DNA of 64,000 bases from assembly GCA_012960305.1 (NCBI GenBank), contig DUBM01000007.1, positions 1 through 64,000 of the forward strand. The letters run 5' to 3'. Shown here piece by piece: positions 54,807 to 63,093 of this stretch (within the stretch, counting starts at the first letter, position 1; the number at the start of each line of letters is the position of its first letter). Position numbers and translations under genes: made by a program. A model generated the notes under the pieces. That model was given only the letters and a program-made list of their open reading frames with translations, had not been told where the DNA came from and did no database searches. The DNA comes from Gammaproteobacteria bacterium (lineage in GTDB: Bacteria; Pseudomonadota; Gammaproteobacteria; Pseudomonadales; Pseudohongiellaceae).

Positions 54807-56744
54807 TTATGGCAGCGCGTAGGAAACCAACTCAGCAGGGGTCCCCCCGCCACCTACAAACATAGAGATATATTGTTTGCCATCGTGCTCATAAGTAAAA
54901 GGCAACCCAGTTTGATTAAGCGGTAGATCTAATGTTCCAACAATTTCACCAGTTTGCTTGTCGATAGCACGGAATATAGGACTGGCGCCGGCGGCGCCGG
55001 TACCTTCAGCTTGCAAAAGCAAAGATCCAGTCACTAAAATTCCTGACCGAGTCGGTATGCCTGTGCGAGGCAGGTCGACGCCTTCTAGCAGCGGGTGGTT
55101 GGTTAAACGATCTGGTGTATCGGCATTGGCAATCATCCAGAGGTGGTCACCAGAATTCATATCGATCGCAGTAATGCGGCCGTATGGAGGCTTTATGATT
55201 TCAAGCCCTTGAATTCGCGGACCACGGACACCGAAACCCTGACTGAGATCAATGTCTGATTCAGGATTTTTTGATAATGATAGAACTTGAAGTTGCGTTC
55301 TAGAAGGCACATAGAGAATTCCTGTCTCAGGATCGAGAGCAGAACTCTCCCAGTTTGAACCACCGGTGGAAGATGGCAAAGAGAGCAGACCACGTGTTCC
55401 ATCGGTTGCTTCCGTCAGAGAGGGAGGCGTAAAAATACTCTCGCTTAGGCGAAAATCTTCGACGGATTCCAGTGCCAGTGCGCGCAGCTCCGGGGTAAAA
55501 TCTATCAAATCATCTTCGGTAACGCCTTGGCGATCAAAAGGTGCTGGGCGAGTCGGATGCGGTTGGGTGGGCGAGTACCATTCGCCTGGTACATCGCCTG
55601 CCGGAACCGGTCTTTCTACGATAGGCCAGATGGGCTCGCCAGTTTCTCTGTCGAACGTATAGACCCAGCTTTGTTTAGTCACGGACATAACTACCTTACG
55701 GCCGTTAGGTAGATTAGTAATAATTGGTGGTGAAGGAACGTCCCAGTCCCAGATGTCATGGTGAATAAATTGATAGTGCCATTCCCGCTCACCGGTATTA
55801 ACGTCTACCGCGACTAAGCCGCTGGAAAACAGGTTATCGCCGTGGCGGTCGCCACCATAGTAGTCGCCAGTGGGATCTTCTATAGGTAAATAAACTAGAC
55901 CCAGTTCAGGATCACCTGAGATGGCAGCCCAAACGCCGGAGTTGCCGGTGATGTCGTTGCCTGTGAGCCAGGACTCATAACCTATTTCGCCCCGGGCTGG
56001 AATGGTGTGGAAGGTCCACAGAAGATCACCGGTGTGCACATCAAAACCGCGCACATCGCCTTTGGTATTGAACTTAGACCGTGGTCGTCCTCCTGTCCTA
56101 TGCGCTGCTCCGACAATAATCACGTCATTCATGATTAGGGGTGGTGCAGAAATGCCGATATCAGGGTAGGCATATCTAGGATCGTCGCCATTACGGACCC
56201 CCACGTATAAATCGACTTTACCGTTCTCGCCAAAATTCGGATCTGGAACGCCGGTTTTTGCGTCTAGTGAAACCAGTTGATAACCAGGCGTGACGTCTAC
56301 AACTCGCTTTTTATCGCCATTGTCATAAAAGGCGACACCGCGGCCAGCACCTTTACGCGGCGCTTCATCAAATCGATCACCTTCTTGAGGCCTCCACAAC
56401 CATAAAACCTGGCCATTGGTGGCGTCCAGCGCTACAACGTTGCGCGTGCTACCAATATCGGCGTATAAAACGCCGTCAATTTCAAGCGGTGTTGATGGGT
56501 TGGTGAAATCAACGCTAGGCCCGAAATTCACTGTAGAAAAGCGCCACGCCAACTCTAATTGGTCGAAATTCCCTGCGGTAATCTGATCTAGAGGTGAATA
56601 ACGTGTTGAGAGGTTGCTGCCATGGATATTCGGCCAGTCCCCCTGGGCCGTGCTGGTGCCTTGTTGGCCTAGGGCCGACGAGGCTGCGGCAAACGCTCCC
56701 AGTGTTAAAATCACTGATGAAAGCAATCGTTTTGTTCTTATCAT
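54807..56744 (-). CDS. PQQ-dependent dehydrogenase, glucose-dehydrogenase-like, exported
   Basis: A 645-residue beta-propeller quinoprotein with a signal peptide (to about residue 27). It opens GDWPNIHGSNLSTRYSPLDQ and has the propeller W-motif ATNGQVLWLWRPQ. The catalytic region EWHYQFIHHDIWDWDVPSPP contains the active-site Asp segment of glucose-type dehydrogenases. The membrane-anchor helices of mGDH are missing, so it is a soluble periplasmic form. It may oxidise a sugar or alcohol and pass electrons to ubiquinone or a cytochrome. It is divergent from the permuted oxidase gene at 56960. Confidence 0.88.
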   Translation of the reverse strand: MIRTKRLLSSVILTLGAFAAASSALGQQGTSTAQGDWPNIHGSNLSTRYSPLDQITAGNFDQLELAWRFSTVNFGPSVDFTNPSTPLEIDGVLYADIGSTRNVVALDATNGQVLWLWRPQEGDRFDEAPRKGAGRGVAFYDNGDKKRVVDVTPGYQLVSLDAKTGVPDPNFGENGKVDLYVGVRNGDDPRYAYPDIGISAPPLIMNDVIIVGAAHRTGGRPRSKFNTKGDVRGFDVHTGDLLWTFHTIPARGEIGYESWLTGNDITGNSGVWAAISGDPELGLVYLPIEDPTGDYYGGDRHGDNLFSSGLVAVDVNTGEREWHYQFIHHDIWDWDVPSPPIITNLPNGRKVVMSVTKQSWVYTFDRETGEPIWPIVERPVPAGDVPGEWYSPTQPHPTRPAPFDRQGVTEDDLIDFTPELRALALESVEDFRLSESIFTPPSLTEATDGTRGLLSLPSSTGGSNWESSALDPETGILYVPSRTQLQVLSLSKNPESDIDLSQGFGVRGPRIQGLEIIKPPYGRITAIDMNSGDHLWMIANADTPDRLTNHPLLEGVDLPRTGIPTRSGILVTGSLLLQAEGTGAAGASPIFRAIDKQTGEIVGTLDLPLNQTGLPFTYEHDGKQYISMFVGGGGTPAELVSYALP

Positions 56745-56959
56745 TTAAGGCTCCCTTGATGCCAGGTGATTGTGCTCTATGGCTAATTATCAGCTGCTCA
56801 TGTAAACACATAAAGTTCACTTAGTTCAATATCCCTTTCGGCTTCGCGTGGATTGGCTCTATGGTGGCTAAAACTCAATAATATTGGAGTCTTCTGGTCG
56901 TTAACAAACTCCTCGATCTAAGTTATCTTGCAGAGACTCGATATACTTGGAGAATATAT

Positions 56960-58084
56960 ATGCCGAATCGCCGCTCAGTTCTGCAAGCATTAGCATTACT
57001 ACCTTTAGCTAGTGGCTGTGCCTCCTTACCGCAAACAAGTGCTAAAAATTTCACGCCCTCCGGTCTACCTCTACGCCGAGTTCGCATAGCTGATGAAAGA
57101 GTTATTCGAACCATCGCTGGTCTGCGACCTTTCAGACAATCTGGCTTTGTAGTTAAAACCGAATCATTCGATGACAAAGTTGTTATCCATAACTACGGTC
57201 ACGGTGGGGGTGGTATTACTCTATCCTGGGGTACAGCGCATCTGGCTATGGAATTAGCCTTACAAACCGAATATAAGAGTTGTGCGGTTTTAGGAAGTGG
57301 GGCGGTGGGCTTAGCCACAGCTAGGTTAATGCAGGATCGTGGCTGGGATGTCACGATCTATGCTAAGGACTTACCCCCTAATACCACTTCTAATGTTGCT
57401 GGTGGTCAATGGTCTCCGACTTCAGTTTATGATGAAGAATTTTTAACTCCGGGTTTTGAAGCGCAATTCGAGTCGGCTATGCGTCATGCCTATCGATCTT
57501 ACCAAAATTTGGTAGGATCGAAATACGGCATTAGATGGATTAGTAATTATTCTATTCAGAGTCAGCCGTCGGTAGAACAGACGTTTACTGAAAAATATTC
57601 CGACATGTACCCTCAATTAATAGACTTGTCACCGGGTCAGCATCCATTCGATGCTCGTTATGTAAATCACTATGACACGATGCTAATTGAGCCGGCTATT
57701 TACTTGCCTGCCATGATGCAAGATTTTTATGGCGCGGGTGGAGCAATCATAACTCGACATTTTGTCGATCAAGCTGATGTGTTGAGTTTAGAGGAACCAG
57801 TCCTTATTAACTGCACTGGTCTTGGTTCTGGTAAGCTTTTTCAAGATGAAGAATTAATCCCTATAAAAGGACAGTTAACTTTTATTCTTCCACAGGAGGA
57901 AGTTGACTATATTGTTATTGGTGGTGACGGCACTTATATGTTTCCTAGGGCAGATGGAATTTTATTGGGCGGCACGTTTGAAAGAAATCAGTGGGACATA
58001 GCTCCAGATCCCGCAGTGACTCGGAGTATCTTGGGTAGACATAAAGCATTTTTTGCTGCTATGGACGATCCATGGTCAGGCTAA
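56960..58084 (+). CDS. D-amino-acid-oxidase-like FAD oxidoreductase, circularly permuted lipoprotein
   Basis: A 374-residue protein. It starts with a twin-arginine/lipoprotein leader (MPNRRSVLQALALLPLASGC, lipobox Cys near residue 20). The segment RTIAGLRPFRQSGF followed by VVIHNYGHGGGGITLSWG (about residues 50-92), which ends DAAO proteins, comes first. The FAD-binding SCAVLGSGAVGLATARLMQD (about residues 108-127) follows it. The C-terminus is LLGGTFERNQWDIAPDP, a part that normally precedes the RxGxRPxR segment. The order is therefore a circular permutation of the DAAO fold. RBS TTGGAGAA lies upstream of the ATG at 56960. Confidence 0.82.
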   Translation: MPNRRSVLQALALLPLASGCASLPQTSAKNFTPSGLPLRRVRIADERVIRTIAGLRPFRQSGFVVKTESFDDKVVIHNYGHGGGGITLSWGTAHLAMELALQTEYKSCAVLGSGAVGLATARLMQDRGWDVTIYAKDLPPNTTSNVAGGQWSPTSVYDEEFLTPGFEAQFESAMRHAYRSYQNLVGSKYGIRWISNYSIQSQPSVEQTFTEKYSDMYPQLIDLSPGQHPFDARYVNHYDTMLIEPAIYLPAMMQDFYGAGGAIITRHFVDQADVLSLEEPVLINCTGLGSGKLFQDEELIPIKGQLTFILPQEEVDYIVIGGDGTYMFPRADGILLGGTFERNQWDIAPDPAVTRSILGRHKAFFAAMDDPWSG

Positions 58085-58260
58085 AGTTAAATTTACCGAT
58101 GGAATAAATATCGATAATAGATTATTTGATGAAGGGCTTAATCATGAGTAATTTAGTCCTTCTTTTTCTCTCTTTGTCTTGTTAACGGCTTTGTTTGAAA
58201 TGGAAGAGTATTGCAATTCGCCCTTAAATCCTCTCAAATAGCTGGAAGGAGGAGGTTTCC

Positions 58261-59541
58261 ATGAGACAAATAATAATTAGTCTATTCGCGTTCACTGCAT
58301 CACTGTTATTGCTCGTTGCCAGCGCCAATGCCAATGAGGGCAGTATCGCCTTTGTCGGGGCGACAATTATCGATGGCACTAATGCCGATCCACTAATTGA
58401 TGGTATTTTGGTGATTACCGATGGTCGTATCCGCACGGTAGGACCAAGAAGTGCAGTGACTATTCCTGACGGAGCTCAGATAATTAATGTAGCTGGCAAA
58501 ACCATTATGCCAGGGCTGATAAACGCCCATGGTCATGTTGGCGGAACCCTTGGTTTGGGAGGTGGTCAGTACAATACCGGTAATCTGCTGCGCCAACTTG
58601 GGCTCTATGCGCGCTATGGTGTTACTACAGTAAACAGCCTCGGTGGCGATGAAGAGCAGGGCTTCGCTCTTAGAAACGAGCAATTCAATGCTGATCTAGA
58701 TCGCGCTCGCATCTTTGTCTCTGGTAGTGTTGTTGTCGGTGATACTGAAGAAGCTATTCGCGACGAAGTGAATCGCAACGCCGACATGGGAGCGAACTTC
58801 ATTAAAGTAAGAGTCGATGACAATCTAGGTGCGAGTGAAAAAATGCCGCAGGATCTATTTACTGCGCTAGTTGATCAGGCTCATATTCGACGACTCCCGG
58901 TGGCAGTGCATTTATTCTATCGTGAAGACGCAAAGTTTATTCTAGATGCCGGTGGTGATTTATTGGCTCACAGTGTACGGGACCTGCCAGTAGATCAAGA
59001 GCTGATCGCCAAGATTCAAGAGAATGATGTGTGCTATATCCCTACGTTAACTCGAGAAGTTTCCACTTTCATTTATGAAAGTGTTCCGGATTTTTTCTCT
59101 GATCCCTATTTTTTAAAAGAAGCAGATTCAGCCATTCTTGAAGAACTGCAAACTCCGGAGCGTATGTCTAGAATAGCGTCCAGCAGATCTGCTCAAGGCT
59201 ATAAGGCTGCGTTGGAAGTTGCCATGGATAACGTGGCTCGCTTAAATGAAGCTGGGGTTAAGATTGCCATGGGCACAGATACCGGACCACCGGCGCGGTT
59301 TCAGGGTTACTTCGAACATATGGAAATGCACATGATGGTGGAGGCGGGTATGAGCCCTATTGATGCCATTAGAGCGTCAACTGGAGTTGCAGCAGACTGT
59401 ATCAATGTGGGAGATGTGGGCTCTCTTGAGCCGAACAAGTGGGGTGATTTTATTATCTTAGGTGCTAATCCTGCTGAAGATATTATGAATACCAAAACAA
59501 TCGAAAGTGTTTGGATAGCAGGAAACAGAATATCTGACTAG
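58261..59541 (+). CDS. Exported amidohydrolase-family protein
   Basis: A 426-residue TIM-barrel metal hydrolase. The signal peptide spans about residues 1-23. The first metal motif is HGH (His90 and His92) in LINAHGHVGG, and later ligands are in VAVHLFY, LLAHSVRD and MGTDTGPPARF. The C-terminal beta-sandwich closes with NKWGDFIILGANPAEDI. The family includes imidazolonepropionase-like and prolidase-like enzymes; the substrate here is open. A strong GGAAGGAGGAGG ribosome binding site precedes the ATG at 58261. Confidence 0.87.
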   Translation: MRQIIISLFAFTASLLLLVASANANEGSIAFVGATIIDGTNADPLIDGILVITDGRIRTVGPRSAVTIPDGAQIINVAGKTIMPGLINAHGHVGGTLGLGGGQYNTGNLLRQLGLYARYGVTTVNSLGGDEEQGFALRNEQFNADLDRARIFVSGSVVVGDTEEAIRDEVNRNADMGANFIKVRVDDNLGASEKMPQDLFTALVDQAHIRRLPVAVHLFYREDAKFILDAGGDLLAHSVRDLPVDQELIAKIQENDVCYIPTLTREVSTFIYESVPDFFSDPYFLKEADSAILEELQTPERMSRIASSRSAQGYKAALEVAMDNVARLNEAGVKIAMGTDTGPPARFQGYFEHMEMHMMVEAGMSPIDAIRASTGVAADCINVGDVGSLEPNKWGDFIILGANPAEDIMNTKTIESVWIAGNRISD

Positions 59542-59652
59542 GTTTCTAGATTCGAATCTTATGAGTGATTTTTGCGTTTTCAATTTGTTTCTGTGATTTT
59601 TAGTGAAGAGTCCAGTCACGTTGTTTTTCTGTTTAAAATAAGAGTGCAATAA

Positions 59653-59682
59653 AAAAGGCCGAAGCTTCCACCCAAGCCTTTT
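59653..59682. terminator. Bidirectional terminator between convergent genes
   Basis: AAAAGGC (59653-59659) and GCCTTTT (59676-59682) with A and T runs on the two sides, between the amidohydrolase and molybdopterin oxidoreductase genes. Confidence 0.6.
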
Positions 59683-59739
59683 AATTTTATGAGTCTTCTC
59701 TATATGCTCACGACAATTGCAAGCTTCTAAAAGAGAGAA

Positions 59740-60891
59740 TTAGATCGTTATAGTCCGCGGGAACTGCGCATAGTTTTCCCAACGACTAATTTTCTCTGGC
59801 ATCTCATCCATAGTCACTTGCACGTTTCCATTAATATCTGTTACGCGAGAAACCATAGTGTGATCACCCGAAGATGCATTCCAGTCCATGTTAAAGAGTT
59901 TCCAAGAATATTGTGTCGCTCTAGGATCTAATTCTGCGCGTTGCCACTGGCCATTATCAATTTTGACTTCGACACTTCGTAGTGGTGTGCCATCATTCAA
60001 AACGAAGCCAGATATCTTATGCGTGCCACCCATGCTCGTTACCCGGGTTATTGCGGACTTTAATTGAATCTTAGTGACTGAATTTTCAACCCAGCGTTCT
60101 TGACCGCCGACTACTTCTTTCTTCAGTGTTACATAATCACGGCCCATGAACCGGCTCATAAATCGACGATCTTGCACATGAATTTGAGACAGCCATTTAA
60201 CATTGGACACACCGTAGTAACCGGGCACTAATAAGCGCAGAGGTTTGCCATGAAACAAGGGAAGAGGCTCGCCATTCATTTCCAATGCCAGCATGTTTTC
60301 ATCACGCATCGCGTCTTCAACTGAGAGGCTTCGGGCGAACGCCTGCTCTACATCGGTTTCGCGAATTAATTCGCTGCCAACATCGGCACCAAAAAAGACA
60401 ATTTCTTCGCCTTCGGGTTTAACACCACAAAGATCGAGAACAGTTTTTAAACTAACGCCACGCCAATTAGCGTTGCCGATAAGCCCTTGGAACAAACCAG
60501 GACCACGATTACCGCCGCATTCGAAACCAGCATCGATTGATGTTTGGCTCATGCCCTGCAAATCGGCTAGGGAAAACTCTCGCTCGTTATCAACAAGACC
60601 TGTGACCTTCAGACGAAAGTTGTTCACGTCGACCTGAGGCTGGCCGTAGTGCTGCACCACATAGAAATCTTCATTGGCACTGTAGAAATCAGAGATTTGG
60701 CGAGTGTCTTGAAAGTGAGTGCCGCCAGGTAACGCTGGGCCGCGGCTATAATCTTCTGGCATGTCTGAAAATGGAACTAAGGTTTCACCTTGTGCTAAGG
60801 CTGGCATGGCAAATTGCGCCATGCTGGCTGCAGCGCCTAACGCCATTGTGCCTTTGAGCATAGAGCGGCGATCAATCTTGTCGTCTTTCAT
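59740..60891 (-). CDS. Sulfite-oxidase-family molybdopterin oxidoreductase, Tat-exported
   Basis: A 383-residue protein with a twin-arginine leader (DRRSMLKGTMALGAAASM). The molybdenum-cofactor domain has the pterin-ligand Cys125 in GFECGGNRGPGLF, then NWRGVSLKTVLDLCGV, LLVPGYYGVSNVKWLSQIHV and the C-terminal dimerisation domain (SVEVKIDNGQWQRAELDP). These are features of sulfite oxidase and SorA-like enzymes. Nothing shows whether sulfite is the true substrate, and no cytochrome partner is adjacent. The gene is followed, across a hairpin, by an aldolase-like gene on the same strand. Confidence 0.85.
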   Translation of the reverse strand: MKDDKIDRRSMLKGTMALGAAASMAQFAMPALAQGETLVPFSDMPEDYSRGPALPGGTHFQDTRQISDFYSANEDFYVVQHYGQPQVDVNNFRLKVTGLVDNEREFSLADLQGMSQTSIDAGFECGGNRGPGLFQGLIGNANWRGVSLKTVLDLCGVKPEGEEIVFFGADVGSELIRETDVEQAFARSLSVEDAMRDENMLALEMNGEPLPLFHGKPLRLLVPGYYGVSNVKWLSQIHVQDRRFMSRFMGRDYVTLKKEVVGGQERWVENSVTKIQLKSAITRVTSMGGTHKISGFVLNDGTPLRSVEVKIDNGQWQRAELDPRATQYSWKLFNMDWNASSGDHTMVSRVTDINGNVQVTMDEMPEKISRWENYAQFPRTITI

Positions 60892-60960
60892 TTTATAACC
60901 CTCAAATCTTGCCTTGATGTATTAGTTTTACTGTCTTTGATAGTAGTACTTTTGTTAGTA

Positions 60961-60993
60961 CCTTTAAACCGTTAAATGCTAACGGTTTAAAGG
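60961..60993. terminator. Perfect hairpin downstream of the aldolase gene
   Basis: CCTTTAAACCGTTA (60961-60974) and its exact complement (60980-60993) around AATGC. It lies 40 bases after the stop of the minus-strand HpcH/HpaI gene and before the promoter region of the molybdopterin gene. There is no T run, so it may act as a terminator, a binding site, or both. Confidence 0.5.
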
Positions 60994-61033
60994 TCTGAAT
61001 CTAGTTCGCTTGTCCCATTCTCATGAATGAAGT

Positions 61034-61894
61034 TTAGGGGCAGGGGTTTTCTCCTTGAACAGGGGTTGCACCAGAAGGTAAGAAACGACATGGGTCAGAC
61101 TCCTCCAACGAAACTCTCACACCCATGCGAATAAGGGAGTTAGTACCTGGCCCTTGAAAGAAATTATAGCCTTCGCGTGATGTCATCCAGCCAGAAGGGC
61201 CACCAACAAACTTACCAGCAGCCTCAGTTGCACTCTTAACCCGGGTTACCAATGTTTCATATGGGCGGTCGCCTTGCTGGTAGCCACTAAAGCTGGAGAG
61301 GTCGGAGCTGGCGATAAAGACGCCATCGACGCCGTTGACACCGGCGATTTCATTGGCAGCCGCAACACCTTCTTCGGTTTCGATCATAGCGATGACCATA
61401 ATATTGTCATTAGCAGCGGCGCGGTAATCACTCCCCCAAATCGCTCCGTATTGACCGCCGCCCTGGCTACGTCTACCTAGAGGTGGGTAATGTGCAAATT
61501 TCACTGCGTTTTCCATTTTCTCGGCAGTATCTACCATAGGCACGATGATGCCGAGTGCGCCGATGTCTGTGGCTTTCTGGATATCTCCTTCGGTAGCATC
61601 GGGGACGCGGATAAATGGAATGGCTGGGGCATCTTTACAGGCCCAAATCATGCGCGCTACATCGGTATAGTTTAGGTGGCTATGCTGCATTTCTATCCAA
61701 ATATAATCGAAACCAGAATTTGCCATGGCACAGTAGATGTCTGGGTCCGGTGTAGAGACCGTACCCCCAACAACCTGCTGACCAGCTTCGAGCTTGGCTT
61801 TTACCGTATTGAAAATGCGGACATCCTGCGCTTGAGCTGGTAGCAACCAGCTTAGAGTCAGAAAAGAGATGAATGCGAGTCTTAGTGTTTTCAT
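61034..61894 (-). CDS. HpcH/HpaI aldolase family protein with signal peptide
   Basis: A 286-residue protein whose first 22 residues (MKTLRLAFISFLTLSWLLPA then QA) look like a Sec signal. The rest is a class II aldolase barrel: IWIEMQHSHLNYTDVARMI (His), IPFIRVPDATEGDIQKATD (Arg), VIAMIETEEGVAA (metal Glu), and GVFIASSDLSSFSGY (metal Asp). The usual substrates, pyruvate-derived hydroxy acids, are cytoplasmic, so export is odd. It could be periplasmic and unrelated in function. Two near-identical direct repeats lie upstream (61936-61978). Confidence 0.8.
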   Translation of the reverse strand: MKTLRLAFISFLTLSWLLPAQAQDVRIFNTVKAKLEAGQQVVGGTVSTPDPDIYCAMANSGFDYIWIEMQHSHLNYTDVARMIWACKDAPAIPFIRVPDATEGDIQKATDIGALGIIVPMVDTAEKMENAVKFAHYPPLGRRSQGGGQYGAIWGSDYRAAANDNIMVIAMIETEEGVAAANEIAGVNGVDGVFIASSDLSSFSGYQQGDRPYETLVTRVKSATEAAGKFVGGPSGWMTSREGYNFFQGPGTNSLIRMGVRVSLEESDPCRFLPSGATPVQGENPCP

Positions 61895-61935
61895 AATTAT
61901 GACCTCAATTTTGTAGAGCCTTTTATGATGAGCTC

Positions 61936-61978
61936 TTGTTTAGAATCAATAGAACTGTTTGTTTAGAATTAGTAGAAC
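61936..61978. promoter_or_regulatory. Direct repeat upstream of the aldolase gene
   Basis: TTGTTTAGAATCAATAGAAC (61936-61955) and TTGTTTAGAATTAGTAGAAC (61959-61978), 18 of 20 identical, 23 bases apart (about two helical turns). The geometry suits a dimeric regulator. They lie 42-84 bases upstream of the aldolase start. Confidence 0.5.
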
Positions 61979-62036
61979 CGGTCCTTGCTTGATAATAACT
62001 AACGTTTTGTTACAAAAGCGACGTTAATATGTGTCT

Positions 62037-62939
62037 TTAGCTTTCTGCAATCATCGCAGAGCGGCTGCAGCCCGCAGCTTTGTTTGCTGCCTGTTCTGCT
62101 CTGCGAGCTTCGCCTCGCAGACGCAGCTCTTCTCGATTACTGTCATCAACCTTGGCGTAACCTTCGCGCCAGCTGTCATCTTCACTCCAACTATGGGCAG
62201 TGCGTTCAGTGTAATTCGGAGCCTCAGCACTTTCAAAAAGGCCTAAGGCTTGCTTGATGATAGCCAGCTGCATGACCTTGTTTCCAGGCTTCCCACAGGG
62301 GTTGCCCAAAGGAAAATCAGAATAGCAGTATCTTGCCACACCACAGTGTTTGACGATATCCATAGCGGAACCCACGACCACAGTCGGTATTCCATTGGCT
62401 TCTAGATAACGGGAGACCAGACTCACGGACTGGTGACATACTGGTCACAATGGCACAAGAATGGCCAGATCGACTTTATCCTCCTGACAGCGGGTTAGAA
62501 TCTCCGGCGCATCCTTCTCTAGGGTGTTTTTCTGACTGAATTCCGTAGGCAGGCAATGAAATCTCGGGCTGACGGAACCTATAAAGCCCTCAGTTGCTAG
62601 GGCTTTCAACTGCTCTAGAGGCAGAAAAGAAGCAATATCGTTAGTGTGAGTTGCTTTTTTATCCCAGGATAACTCCTCGGTGTACATGCTTTGCGGCTGG
62701 GGTTTGATTGGATTGGAGTAAACAGTCCGGTTGCTGCGGCCAAGCTCGGTATCCGGCATTGAGGTAGTAATGGCTACTACTCGGGACTCCTGCAGAGGCT
62801 TTGACGGTTGAATAAATGGAGTGGTGGGAAAATGCGCCCAGACATAATCTGATTCATAGCCCTGTGCTCGATAGAATTTTCGAGTTCTTTCCATGTAAGG
62901 AATGTCATTGGCAATAAAAGGGGTGTCGCTAGCCGCCAC
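62037..62939 (-). CDS. GrdB-related reductase-like protein with in-frame UGA (candidate selenoprotein)
   Basis: A 300-residue frame interrupted by one UGA at 62447-62445 (codon 165). Before it the frame reads FIGSVSPRFHCLPTEFSQKN and ends LAILVPL. After it comes PVCHQSVSLVSRYLEANGIP in the same frame, then TVVVGSAMDIVKHCG. The site would be L-U-P-V-C, a U-x-x-C redox motif that is C-P-V-C-H-Q in cysteine relatives of the glycine/betaine/proline reductase B family (GrdB/PrdB-like). A SECIS-like hairpin starts at the UGA. The GTG start at 62939 has AGGAG upstream. A plain nonsense mutation is the alternative. The protein lacks the rest of a reductase complex here, so its substrate is unknown. 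Confidence 0.75.
62415..62446 (-). promoter_or_regulatory. SECIS-like hairpin downstream of in-frame UGA
   Basis: On the minus strand GACCAG (62446-62441, including the GA of UGA) pairs with CTGGTC (62420-62415). Inside, TCAC (62436-62433) pairs with GTGA (62426-62423) around the 6-base loop CAGTCC. The apical loop starts about 15 bases from the UGA, close to the spacing known for bacterial SECIS elements. Confidence 0.6.
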
Positions 62940-63023
62940 TAATAGCTCCTAAGATCTAGAATTTCAAGTCTGTGTAGTAGTCAGAAGAATAACGGTTTCG
63001 GCGCCTAAGAAAAAGCCTCTCGT

Positions 63024-63052
63024 ACACGTAGTGTAGCTATCCTGCTACGTGT
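63024..63052. promoter_or_regulatory. Palindrome upstream of the epoxide-hydrolase-like gene
   Basis: ACACGTAG (63024-63031) and CTACGTGT (63045-63052), perfect 8-base arms with a 13-base spacer, 42-70 bases before the start codon. It could be an operator or a leader hairpin. Confidence 0.4.
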
Positions 63053-63093
63053 TAGTCTCAACGGCCTAACAGCGCATCGTAAGTAGGGAAGTT

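Noticed and set aside
62037..62426. Separate 129-residue gene starting inside the GrdB-like region
   Set aside because: Its frame is continuous with the upstream half across one UGA, it has no own start signal, and it begins in the middle of a conserved motif.
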